This document shows, one piece after another, positions 26,691 to 38,800 of a stretch of 64,000 nucleotides of DNA. The notes beneath the pieces were generated by a model. It worked only from the letters and a program-made list of their open reading frames with translations, did no database searches and was not told where the DNA came from. Where the stretch lies: NCBI GenBank assembly GCA_013396915.1, contig VWZL01000908.1:195944-259943 (forward strand). The letters are read 5' to 3'. This DNA is from Stercorarius parasiticus. Its lineage: Eukaryota > Chordata > Aves > Charadriiformes > Stercorariidae. The position numbers and the translations under genes are program-made. Within the stretch, counting starts at the first letter, position 1. Every line of letters begins with the position of its first letter.

Positions 26691-28497
26691 ATGTAAGTTA
26701 GACCTTTCACAGCATTTTTTTTTAAAGTCACTATTGTAGAAACAGCAAAATTTTTGTCGAAGACATGAATCTTCACAATAAGTGGGTTTGCCTCCATTTA
26801 GGACTATCCTTATTTCCTCCAGTTTCTCTGCCTAATCCTTAAACTGTTTGCTTTTGCTGTTTTTTTCTCTTCATTCCTTTGCCTTAGTCTCAACTACTAT
26901 ATACATTATTATTACTTCTGTCAGTATATGGCTCATGTTCTCTCAGCACAATTTTCTGAGGAAGCAAATCAACTGGAGCTTGCTCTGCAGCTCAAAGTGT
27001 GAAAATAAATGATTCTAAAGTGTTTGAGGTTGTTTGGTTTGGGTTTTGGGGTGTTTTTGTTTTGGGGTTTTTTTTCTATTTTGGGGGTTTTTTTTTGGTT
27101 TCTTCTGTTTTTTTTTGTTGTTGTTGTTGTTGCTGTTGCTTTTTTTTGTTGTTTTGTTTGTTTTTAAAGGGAAGTCCTACCTTCAGTTACATTGATAAGA
27201 ACTTTAGTATTTGTAACCCACCTTTCTGCCTCCTTGGTGCCAAATATCCTACATCATCTATCTCACTCTCTATCTTTAGCTAAAAAGTGAAAGCAAGATT
27301 TTAAGAATCTCTCATAAAAAAGGTGTATTCCAGCAACAGTCAAAGCCAGTAGACATTTTCTGAAGTATCCTTCCTAAAACAGAAAGCCACTGAAATACGA
27401 GACATCATGTAAAGGACCAAAAAATTAATCTCACTGTCAAAAATTTTCACAGAGGTGGTGTGCCATGCCTTATTTTATTTAGCTGCATTTCACCATATGG
27501 TCCCTTCTTTGCTTCTCACCTGTTACATTCATTTTGGTCACTTATATGGCACTAGTGGACCAGTGGCAAAAACAAATACATAACTAATATACTGTGGCTT
27601 GATCTGGGAAGAAGTCAGGATCAAGAGTGTACAGCTGAAGGGTTTTCTGGCATCTCATTTGCAGAAAGCTCCAGCTCTCTGAGCAGCTGGAAGAAATATT
27701 GCAGTTGTTACAGCCCTGACAATCAGAATGATCTGCTGAGGATGGCTGCTGTGCATACGGTCCTTTGTGGCACACACAAGATACTTCATTGGCCACAAGT
27801 GGCAAACAAACTACAGTTTGGGAATTCCTGATGTAAAGAGTTGTCCTGATAATACTGGAGAAAGCTGGTTCTACTCCCACTTTTACAAGCCACTCTTCAT
27901 AATTAAAAATCAACATAAAGTGCTGTGGGGAAAATTTTAATTTTTTATCTGGACTTGTTTACTTTTCTTCAAAGGTATTGTAAATGACAAAGAACTGCAT
28001 AAGGTACAATTTTCTTTGCAAAGTTCTTCAATATCACTACTCAGAGGAAAGTAAATCAGTAGTATTACTCCATCAGCAAATTGAAAAGTTGATACCTTTT
28101 CAAACGCATATCTCCAAAAGATATGTAAGTCAGGAAGCAAAAAACGAAGTGAGTTCCCAACCATAGTGGCAGGTCCCATGATAAACAGGCATGCTAGACA
28201 CACAATGATCAGGAACAAAATGCACAAATGATTCTTTTGGGTCAAGATATGTTCCCCTTCCAAAGCAATGACAGATGGACCACAATGAACAGATTCTTGA
28301 AGTGGGAAAAAGAGAAGCCAAAGGTCAACAAATGAAGTACAGAATAAAAGGTTTGGATGGTTTTGGAAGGTTAAGGTGGTGAAGGCCTAAAACTACATTT
28401 ATACAGTTGTTTTCAGCTTGAAGAATCATTAAGAGCTTCATCATAACGGTCCCTCAGTTATACGTGTAGAAAAGTCTTTTTATGGAAAGCCAAAGGA
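26689..28497. other. Unique DNA with a G/T-rich low-complexity tract
   Basis: No gene recognised. The main feature is the G/T tract listed separately. Open frames at 27584-27916 (-) and 27937-28263 (-) have no recognisable motif. Confidence 0.5.
27021..27166 (+). repeat. G/T-only low-complexity tract with G-quadruplex potential
   Basis: About 145 bases almost free of A and C on the plus strand. G runs lie at 27041-27043, 27048-27051, 27064-27067 and 27083-27087, separated by T-rich loops. This is a possible G-quadruplex with long loops. A (TTG)n microsatellite at about 27116-27131 and poly-T runs follow. The 94-codon open frame across it is a low-complexity artefact (F, W, G, V, C). Confidence 0.85.
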
Positions 28498-28612
28498 TCA
28501 TAGAAACATAGAATAATCTGAGTTGGCAGGGAAATTTAAAGGTCATCTAGTCCAACCCCCCTGCAGTAAGCAGGGACATCTTCAACTAGATGTTGCTCAG
28601 AGCTCTGTCCAA

Positions 28613-28613
28613 N
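28613..28613. other. Ambiguous base N at a CR1 deletion junction
   Basis: A single n lies exactly where the surrounding CR1 copy loses about 290 bp relative to its sister copies. It may mark an assembly join rather than a sequencing ambiguity. Confidence 0.8.
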
Positions 28614-28643
28614 CTTTCTTAACATGAGAGATGTTCCATTCCT

Positions 28644-29159
28644 CTAATCATTTTTGTGACCCACGTCTGGACTCACTCCAACAGGTCCGTGTCTTTCCAG
28701 TGCTGCAGACTCCAGAGTTGGATGCAGTAGTGGGGTCTCACCAGAGTGGAGTAGAGGGGGAGAATCACCTCCCTTGACCTGCTGGCCACGCTTCTTGTGA
28801 TGCAGCCCAGGATATGGTTGGCTTTCTGGGCTGACAACACACATTTCCAGATTTTCATCCACTAGTACACACAAGTCCTTCTCAGCTAGGCTGTTTTCAA
28901 TCCCTTCATCCCCCAGCGTGTATTGATAGCAAGGGTTGCTCCAACCCAGGTGCAGGACCCTACACTTGGCCTTGGTGAGCCTCATGAAGTTCACATAGGC
29001 CCACTTCTCGAACTTGTCCAGGTCCCTCTGGATGGCATCCCATCCTTCAGGCATGTCATCTGCACCACTCAGTTTGGTATATTCTGCAAACTTGCTGAGG
29101 GTGCACTCAATCCCGCTGCCTACGTCACTGATGAAGACATTAAAAAGTACTGGTCTCAA
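28644..29159 (-). pseudogene. CR1 ORF2 remnant with destroyed RT active site
   Basis: This 171-codon minus-strand open frame covers the part of ORF2 around the catalytic motif. [20 protein letters not shown] is followed by AEYTK where active copies have ADDTK, so both catalytic aspartates are replaced. It continues through [32 protein letters not shown] and KDLCVLVDENLEM, then shifts frame near the [12 protein letters not shown] block. Upstream RT sequence (KAFDTV-type) continues in other frames to about 29480. Not functional. Confidence 0.85.
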
Positions 29160-29645
29160 TATGTACCTCTGAGGGAACAGGACCTGTCATGGATCTCCAT
29201 CTAGACAGTGAGCCGTTGATCACTACGCTCTGGATTCGACCATCCAGCCAACTTCTCATCCACCGAACAGTGCACCCATCAAATCCACATCTCTCCAATT
29301 TAGAGAGAAAGATGTTGTGGGGGACTGTGTCAAAGGCCTTATAGAAGTCCAGATAGATGACATTTGTAAGGTCTTCCCTTGTCCGCTGATGTAGTTACGC
29401 CATCATAGAAGGCCACTAGGTTAGTCAGGCAGGACTTGCCCTTGGTGAAATGATGCTGGCTGTCTCAAATCACCTCCCTGTCCTTCATGTGCCTTAGCAT
29501 AACTTCTAGGAGGAAGTATAACTCTCTCAAAGATGGAACAATGCAGGGTTTGATGTTTTGGTGGGTTGTTTGGGTGGGGGTTTCTTTGGGGAAGGGAGGG
29601 GTGAGAAGGGAGTTAGGTGTTTTGCTGTATTTTTTACCATTTCAG

Positions 29646-29708
29646 TACAACAGCAGAAAGGTGCCAGATGAATTTAAGGATGTAGAATACAATCATCAGG
29701 ATTCAGAG
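29646..29708 (+). other. Candidate internal exon, 63 nt (weak to moderate)
   Basis: A good acceptor (tgctgtattttttaccatttcag, ending at 29645) is followed by 63 nt (21 whole codons) and a donor, gtaagc, at 29709. Only the frame that begins at the first exon base is open. It encodes a polar, acidic peptide (includes KVPDEFKDVEYNHQ). The other two frames contain stops, so the splice phase would be 0-0. It lies about 120 bp beyond a CR1 copy, and the DNA just before it is G/T-rich and unusual. I do not recognise the peptide. Confidence 0.25.
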
Positions 29709-29949
29709 GTAAGCTGAAATCTGAGCTTGATACTAGATTTCTTAAAAAATCTGCTGGTCAAATTCAATCCATAATGACTACAAACAGTCATTATTTTGCT
29801 AGCTGGTAAATCCTCAGAAAGACAAGCAGCAGCCATTGAGACTCACCGCCTTGCAGTATCTGAAATCAACGCTCCTCTTGAAATATCTTCAATGATAAAA
29901 AAGAACACTCCCTCTCATATGACAGAACATGTTATAACACTGTGCTTAC

Positions 29950-30012
29950 AACAGGGATTTTTTTTTTGGGGGGGGGGTTGTTGTTGTTTTTTGGTTGTCT
30001 TTTTTTTTTAAA
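29950..30012 (+). repeat. T10-G10-(TTG)n-T9 low-complexity tract
   Basis: Ten T (29958-29967), ten G (29968-29977), three TTG units, then mixed T/G and a final T run. Another plus-strand G/T tract of the type seen at 27.1 and 57.9 kb. Confidence 0.85.
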
Positions 30013-32682
30013 GTACTAAGACCTGAACATCAAAATTATTTTATTCAAGTAAGTTCTTTTCTGCTTCTGGTCAATAGTATCACATTTCTAAGATGAAAAG
30101 TAAAACATTCTTTTTCTTAAATGTTAGATTATAATGAAAGCAATTTATCTTCAACTGCTCCTTCTTATTTCTCATTTAACAGCATCTAAGTTCAATGCTA
30201 GGTACAATGTATATTGTGGGAGCACAGTGGACATTGCTCAAATCTCCTATTCAGACAGTGTATTCAAGTAATGAGCTTTTGTAGAATGTCAGCAATCTAA
30301 GAACACCCATGTAAATTCCCCAAGATGTGTGTGTTATTATATAGAATATAGGTAGAATTATCACATCTAATTAAACATATATACAAGGAACTTTGTTTAT
30401 ATCTCACAATAGCCTTTCAGTTTTGAAGCTCATCTTCAAACTAGCTATTTATATCAATGAATAAACAAGGTCTGATTCTTCACCATCATAGCAATTTTAT
30501 GCCTTTTGTTTTTAACCTGTTATAATCAGAAGTTATATGATTAGGAGTCGGAATGAACGAAGTGTATGTTCAAGCCCAGTTACAAACACAAGGTAGTAAA
30601 GAATTTGATTTTGGCAGCATTATATACTCAATTCACCTTCATTTTGCTAGGTATGCACTACAACATAAGATTCAGTGGAAAGCAAAGTTGGATTAGGTGT
30701 GATCTAAAACTTACTGCTGAGTGAGAAATCCAGAGTCCAGCTCCCAAAGATACTAGAACTTCTGGGCCACAAGATCAGAAAGCTTCCTTGTAGGCAAGTA
30801 TGATATGAGTAATAATATCTACTTTGCTTGAATATTACAAGGTTTCAGTAATCATTTTGAAACAGATTAAAAATACTGAGTGTGTATAAATTATTGCTGT
30901 TCTGTTCTCATCGTATCATATAGCTGTCACCCTAGACTTCTCTGTATGACTTGTGATTTGCTGCTTGCTAGTTTAATCCTTGCATTAGAGCTTAATATTA
31001 CACTGATACAATTATTTTTTAATTCAAAACAATTGGCACAGACTTGAATACACAAAGGGGAGAAGTTTCGTGTTTTAGTCATGTATGCATAGCTGTTACA
31101 GTTGACACTTAGAGGTCATTCACAGAGGAGGTGTTGTCATTCACAGACTGCCTTGGTTTACTCCTGTGGCTGCTTTTTGATGAAGTGACCAATAACCAGA
31201 CTACCTATAGATACCCCACCTCATAGATACTTTTTGTCATCTATTAATTTCAAAGAGCAGTATCTACTCTAGAAATCATTTCTGCAAGACTCTTCCTACT
31301 CGATCTTCATTTCTTGAGAAATTTCTACTAATAAGTACCACAGGTATTTTGTAAATATGTATTTCTAGGACAGCTATACACTAATATTTATATAATCTTA
31401 CTAGATACACCAGATGGTTTAATTATAAAAACAGAATATGTCAGATAAATATTACTACTTGTTTTATATGTGCATTTTCCTGTCAATAACTCGTCTTTCC
31501 AAGCTAAACACTTTCCTGTAATAGCTAATTATATCCTGTGGAAAACAAGTCATCCTTTAACCCTGCAGCATTTGGGCCATCATTTTCTATCATCCACGTA
31601 TGCTAAAGCTGACACTACCAAATATCCTTTTGGACACCCAAAAGAGAAAAACATACTTTTTGCTACAGAGCAGTGCACATAGCATGCACATTATTTGTCA
31701 TTTATGAAGACTCTCCCTTTATAAGTCACACACTGAAGGAACTGAAAACAGTAAATTGTACACTCTACACAATGCAGGCTATCAACTAACCCTACCACCA
31801 TACATTCAGGCAAAAGAAGCAGTTAATTTCTTATTACTCTAATTACCTCCCCCAGTATGTGGCTGCAGAATTTATCAATTTTGGCTTTGCATAGCCTTTT
31901 ACTTCTTGATATCTTCTTCTAAATATAACTTTAAAAGTAATCTGCAGTGGATACACAGCACAAGATAAATGGGAAAACTACTATTAAGAAGTATTGGAGT
32001 AAGGTGTTTCATTTTGAAAAAGGACCCTACCCTGCAACATTTACCATACACAAAGTACAGACGTATTGCTCACACACAAAAAGTAAAATCTCATGTGTTT
32101 TAGGATTAAAAGATGGCTCTGACCTGGCTGGGATTTCACCCTATGGATGTATTTGTGTTCAGCATTCATTGATACTCATGTCTTTTTAGAATCATCTGAC
32201 CTCTAATATTCACACATTAAGTGGAAATTAGTTATCAACTCTACAGGAACGAAAGGGAACGATATATATTTTTTTTTGAATTCCCCACAAGCTCTGATAT
32301 ATGGAGCTTAAGCAAAATACAAATGCAGCACTGCAAAAGATACAGCTGCTTTGCAAACCACACAGCTAGTCCAGAGTTGGAGAAGGAGATTTCCAAAACT
32401 TGCCTTAGTACTTTCATTTCCTACAGCCTTTAAGTCCTCCTCTCAGAGATTTCACCTGTAATTTTATGTGCCTGCACGGCTATGCCCGTTCCTTTTTCTT
32501 TTTTAAAATAAAACAACTAAGTGGAGTACTAGATGCCACAAGTTTACAATTTAAAATTAAAAAACAGATAAAAACAGCCACTAATTAAAATATACTTAAT
32601 ATATTTTTTCTGAATTTATTGCTATCAAAATTGAAGCCCAGATTCAGACCATGAGATAGGATGCAGCTGGTTTCAACATTGT

Positions 32683-32795
32683 ATTGCTTATAGGACTTTC
32701 AATAGGCAGGAGACAACATCACATTGCTATAGGGTTTTTGATAGGCAAGAAACAACATCACATTGTTATAGGTCTTTTAATAGGCAAGAAAAAAA
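32683..32795 (+). repeat. Minisatellite-like tandem repeat, about 39 bp x 2.8
   Basis: Three imperfect units begin at 32683, 32723 and 32762, with lengths 40, 39 and about 34. The core is attgctatagg...ataggcaagaaacaacatcac. The 39-bp period is a multiple of three, so a plus-strand frame stays open through it with a 13-residue periodic peptide (IGFLIGKKQHHI-type). A one-base indel separates unit 1 from unit 2 in alignment. There is no ATG-started context suggesting a real gene. Confidence 0.85.
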
Positions 32796-35767
32796 TATAT
32801 GGAGAAGCAGCCAGCCCAGAAGAGATGTGCACTCAAAGTACTAGGGGGAACATTGCTTTCTCAGACACCCTTCCCTTGCCATACTTCTCATTACATTTCC
32901 TAGAGCATGAAGGCTACCCAGAAGGCATTTTTATCTAGTACAGGTGCTTCTAAATCACTCTCACAATCCTTTCAGTTTTCATCTGGCTATTACACAAACA
33001 CAAGCCTTTTTACATCACCTGCTATAGACATTCATTTCATCCTAGACACAAAGCAATCTTTATAACTCCCCTACTGAGGCTGAGCTTGTGCCAAACAAAT
33101 ACCATAACCAAAGGCATGCAGTCTTCATCAGAATCATGATGTCTTTGTGTCTGAAGACAAGTGGTGTGAGTTAATTACAGCTAGCTGATTTATCTGGGTG
33201 CCAAATATAGAGAAATTACCTAGCAGTTTTGTTCTGCTTCTGGGGAAAAAAAAAAGGAAACACAAAAGAACAACAAACCCTATTTACATTTTACTGCTCC
33301 CCACCCTACCCCACCCCCTCTTAAGCACTTTTAAAAGTCTGTTTCTCTCCCTGCCTCATACACACACTTTAGATGGAACCAGAAACATGAACGAGAAAGG
33401 AATGGAAGACAACCATAAAAGGCGCAAAACAAATACAAGATGCAAATTTTAAAAAGGCAGTTAAAATTCCTGAACTCCAAAAGTAACATTTTTGCAATGT
33501 TACAACACATGTCTGAATGTGCTCTAATCATCATTTGGACACTTAGGAGCAGTTTTGCTCATGCATGCATCCCAGCAGGGCACACAGGTGTATTGCTGCA
33601 AGTCATTCGGCACAAGTGAGGTTTCACCTGGTAAACAGAATCAGAGAGTAATGTCCTTGTTACTGTGCTCACCACACCTCACTACCTCTCAGCATGCTCT
33701 GCAGCAGAGCATTTAGAATGCTGTGCTTCACAGAGTGCTGGCACTGCACTGCAGCTCTGATCATGCTTCAACATGTACTTCATTTCAAATACCAGAGACA
33801 TCACAGAATGCATGAATGCATTGTGTAGTGAGGCCCAGAGTGCAACCTGAAGGGCAAAGCAGCCACCTGTCAACATTGCTCACTCAAGGAAAATCCACCG
33901 GGCTGATCTGGAACATGTTCATATTTTAAAGGAGAAACAATGGCTATTCCCAGTGCTCACCTCAGAGTTCAAAAACCCAACACCGTGCCTCCTCTAGCAG
34001 CCCTCTACCTTTACAGACCAAGTTCAGGCTGAAAAAAAAATGACCGGTTCTTCTCGTCAAAGGCCTGCCTTATACTGATTTCTAAAGGAAGACCTATATC
34101 CCCAAATACAAGTAATGATCAGGCTTGCAGTAATCTAATTTCAGTCTTAAGTGCAGGCTGCCTGAAAGGACAGATTTTGATGCCAGGAACTGCCTGGAGT
34201 TCATATTATGCAGCCATGTGGATTTTAGTAGTGTTATTCCTGTATACATTATTTATGTTCACAAATATTATTGTACAACATATGTGTTCCAGTCATGCTG
34301 CTGAGGTACTGTAGGAAATAAGCTTTTTTTTTTCGCTTTTTTTCTCCCCTCCAGAACACACTGAACCAAGTAGAATTAGCGTAGTGGTTCTTAGTCATGT
34401 AACTGTTTCTTGTACGCACTGGGAGCAAACATATTGTGTGAATGACATCAGCACTGCAGAAAGGTTGACAAAATATTACCAAAGACAGACATTTCTTCAA
34501 ACCTCTCAAAGATTCAGACAGACTTCCAATTAACTATTCATATCTTTGACAAATTTGCATATTGGTAAAGCATTCAGCCTACCCTAAATAATTCCTGCCA
34601 TTTCAGCTGGAGACAGGATTCTTCTACCTTTTTTCTGTAAATTTTGTTGTTACTTTCCATTAAACAACCCTCAACTTCTGTCCCAGCCTCATCTGCTCTT
34701 CAACATTTTTGCACAGCTTTGCTTAAAACAGCAAGACTATTTCACCTGCATGTTTAGACAGTCTGCTTTCTTCTAAATGACCTCCTCCCAAACACATCAA
34801 TTTTGCAGAACCAAGGTGCTGTTGAAACGAGAGCAAAGGAACAAATAAAAAATCCTCTAGAGCATGAATTAAGAATTCCCCTCAATCCACACAATTAGTT
34901 CATTAATCAATTTAGCTATCAACAGGGGGGGGGAAATAAAAATTGAAGTCTTACTTGAGATCTTGTGAGCACTTAACTGACAAGGTTACTGACAAAGATT
35001 AAACGCGCAGATGTGAAAGTGATGGCCACATGAGCTTTATGAGCAGGTGTTACCGTTAACATTATGTACCATGGCATCTTAGATGAAATATATTGATGTA
35101 TCTCACCCAGTGTTTTTGCATTACAGTTCTATTTCAGCTGTAGTTTATATTTTAATAAAATATCTCCATTTAAAGAAGCGATTGAGAATCACCACATCTG
35201 TAGATACCTCCCAGTGTTGTTTACCAGCGCAGATAAAAAAATTGTCCCACCTCTACCTGGAATTCAGACTTTAACTGAACATTCTGGTATCTACATCTAT
35301 GTAGCCTGACTTCCAGAGCTATTAAGCCTTGTTATTTATTGAAAAGTTGACAGTTCAGTATGGAGAACTTAAAATCTAAATCAAGACATCTGGGGATTCT
35401 TGTTCTCAGTATAAAACACGATGTAAATGTAAGTGACTGGAAGCTTGCAAAGAACTCATGGAATCTTAGATCATTCTTTTTAATGACTCAGCCGGAGGCT
35501 GACATGGTGGTAGGTAAGCATCTCAGACTATATAAAACATGCTAGAAGAGTCAGAAGGATTCTCATTTTCTAGGGTACTACAGTCAAAAAACATTGCCAA
35601 GTCTTACAATCACCATTTGAGGAAGAACTGCAACTAAAGACAAAGGTTATACCATCAGATATCAATGATTCACAGGCATAGCTGTGGGCTAAAGAGGTTT
35701 TTTCCCCTATCTATCCAGAATATGAATCGGATCAGTGGGCAGCAATTGATGATAACTCTTCCGTCTT

Positions 35768-35865
35768 AAAAAAAACAACAACAAAAAAAGGCCCAACCAA
35801 AGAAAAAACCACCAACAAGAAACCACAAAACAAATAACCAACACCAACGATAAAAGAAACAAAAA
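35768..35865. repeat. A/C-rich low-complexity tract
   Basis: Almost only A and C with few G/T (aacaacaacaaaaaaagg, then ccaaccaaag, ccaccaacaag and similar). It is the strand-complement style of the G/T tracts at 27.1, 30.0 and 57.9 kb. Confidence 0.8.
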
Positions 35866-38800
35866 TTGCTGTTCTGAGTATGATCATGTGAACTCACTAA
35901 ATGACAAGACATTTCTTCTTTGTTCCTGAGGGAACTCTGGAGTAGGTTCAATCCGGTGGTCCTGTCTGACCTGGAGTATCTTGCCTTCATACAGAAGCAA
36001 TATCTTCCATGAGACATCAGACCCAAGAGCATAACACTGTGTTCACAATTCTGTCTTTCACTTCAACCCCCTTCCTCCCACTTACAGCCCTGTTCTAGGC
36101 ATTGTTTTTCACACATGAATGTCAGCAGCATTATAAAACTCTTTCTAGAAACACCAACGATTATAAAAAGTGTCTTATTCTTCCCACACAGGAGCTATGA
36201 AAATGCAATTGATGTGATACTGATTCTAAGACAGTAAGCCCTCCTGAGAGTCAAGTTACATTGTGTCAATTTGGGCTCAAAATCACACTAAATTCACATG
36301 GTTTCCAATTACTACAAAAGCAATAAACTTAGTTTTGTCTGCCCACAATATGCCACATATATGTATTTGATTTTAAGTGTTGCAATGGATTTAGAAATTG
36401 GAAGTTTGTTGCCACTACCTTCTGTCAACATTTCCAAAGTATTTTAGATTATTGTAGCTTAGGTTCAAAACAGCAATAACAGTAATATTTTCATTCTTGG
36501 TACTAATTCAATACTTCATGTCAGAGTGTGCAATTCAGACAAAATTAATATTGATGTTCCCCTGATATAGACCCATCAATTATAATTTCTAAGTAGTGGT
36601 GAGGTGAAATGGAGAAACACAACCAAGATAAAACAGTACTTAGAACGAAACCCCAGATTTCATTAATGTTTTTATTATTCAAATAATGATGGCTTTATTC
36701 CTGTTATAGTAGCTCACTGCAAATTATTTTCACAATCTTTGATTAGCATACCATTGATTATGTAATTTTGAAATGTTTTCTTGGGGGAAAGCTGTTTCCT
36801 TTGTTTCCTTCTATTCTTGAGAGACTCAGTTTCATTTAAGAGATCACAAGAGGGTTTTGCTTTCCGTCACTTACTGGGAAACATGAAGTGTCAAAAAATG
36901 ACTGTTGGCTAGAATATATATACATATATTTTTTTATGCATAATCTTAAAAAAATGCAGTTTTTTATAATCTGTCATGCTTTAATTTCTCGACTTATTCT
37001 CTTTTCTAACATGGATTTTGAAACCATTAATATAGAATACAAAAATACTCTTATGAATCAAAGAATATTATAAACAAAGCTTTTATTTTTTACCTGTGTC
37101 CATTTTAAAAACAGTCAGAAGTGCAAAAGATTTTCACATGGTAAATATTTTTGTTTAAGCTCCTTCAGGCCTTTACATTCCAATAGAATATTGGTGGTTA
37201 TTAAATGTTCCACAAAAGATATTGGAGATTACATAAATTCTTTTTCCTCTCAATAACTTAACTCTTAAATCAAGGGGAAAAAGTTCTATTTTTTGAAAAT
37301 GTAGTTGTATTTACTAGATGGTTTTCTATTGAATTATTAATAACTTACTTTGACTAGTCCACTGTTTTTGCCTTTTAAAAAACTTGCTACTGCATCATAT
37401 ATCATGAAACTCTTACCATAGATGGAAATAGAAAAGTAAAATCAAGATCATGCTCAAAATACAAAAAGCTAAGTCAAAGTAAATAATTTACATTCCTGTG
37501 GAAACTGCTAGTTTATTAGTACCTCAAACTTAAAGAACAGAATCAGTTCATAACACCATGTGGTTTGTTACTTCTAATTTAAGGATTAGCTTAAGAAATT
37601 AAGTAAAAAAATTACCGAGTTTTAAAACCAGAGTATCTTTACATAAAAGTACTTGGTCTTATGAAGTCAGATAAGGTATTTTGCCTTCTGACATAACTTA
37701 AATGCCCTAAATCAACTTTGGATGCACTTAACAGATTCCATGGACTACATTAGAACAAAAATTTTGATGCTTTGAGTCACATTAGAGTCTATTAATTAGA
37801 TGCCTGAGTGACCATTTTTTGATGGCAAAGATATCCCCCTGAATTTCAATTTCTCTCAGTACTGAAGAAATAATTTTTTTTTTGAGAATTTACTCAATAA
37901 AAGAAAAAAAAACAACTCAAAACTTGGGAGTCTGAAAAATTACTAAAGGCAATTAGCGGTGTATTACACAGGCATTAAGCAAAAAATGCATATTCATGAA
38001 ATGAATACATTACACTAACAAAAGGAAGAAATAATATATTTAGCCAAGCTTTAAACTCTCTAGACTAAAAATTCTAGTAATTCTGTAGGTAAAGGTATTC
38101 AGCATTTAGTGACACAAAACTTGCACCTAGCCAACATTTTTCCACACTGAAGTCAATAGTACTGCCTCTGTACCTCACCGAGGCCAAAAAAATTGCCTAC
38201 ACTCCATTGCAGCAAAGCATTCTGATATGCAATACAATTTCAATATCAGACAAAATCTCCAATGAGTAAATGTAAATCTTAATGAAATTCACAACTAATT
38301 AATCTGCTATTGGTGGAATAACACTAGGATGTGATTAGTGTAAATAAGAAGAGAATAGGTGTTGGGTAGATTGAATTAGAATGCTGACTAGTCCCATCAA
38401 GTTTATTGTATGGATCCATTAGAATTATACGAGGAAAAGCACAGTAGGATAACATGGAGAAAATCTGCCCTAAGTGAGATGGATTTAGTCCTCAAACAAG
38501 ATGTTTTCTCAATTTTTTCTTGGGATTACTTTTTTAAATAGATAATGTTCTTTAGACACAGGTGAAAATTACACGTGCAGTTTCTCTCTGGCTGCATGCA
38601 TGCCTATCCCCAGCTAAATTACTTGGGGGAGGTGGGAGGGAAACAACCTTTTGAATACTATCCTTTTCATTTACTCCAACTAGTTCTGTGAATTTTTCTT
38701 TTTCTTCAGAAAGAAAAGTGCTGAGAGATTTTGTTAGACAGACAGAAAAGTGTCAGAAACAGATTGAGGGGAAGGAAATCAAAGATCCTGACTTTTCAGC

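Larger units (their letters stand above)
28498..29525 (-). mobile_element. CR1 LINE, 5'-truncated, internal segment missing at an N
   Basis: The plus strand shows the 3' end first (atcatagaaacatagaataa, then ggcagggaaatttaaaggtc). After aactagatgttgctcagagc the sequence jumps at the ambiguous base 28613 straight to the region ending in gttccattcctctaatcat. About 290 bp present in the sister copy at 41.3 kb (roughly 41452-41740) is missing. The body then runs through the C-terminal part and RT domain of ORF2 to about 29525. The 3' end matches the copy at 62.4 kb, so they are the same subfamily. Confidence 0.93.

Noticed and set aside
26999..27283. 94-codon open frame with poly-Cys/Phe
   Set aside because: Produced by a G/T-only low-complexity tract with (TTG)n read as Cys/Leu/Val. 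It is not a protein gene.
38000..38020. Octamer-like motif cluster (atgcatattcatgaaat) as an enhancer
   Set aside because: Isolated AT-rich motifs of this length are expected by chance. Conservation data would be needed.
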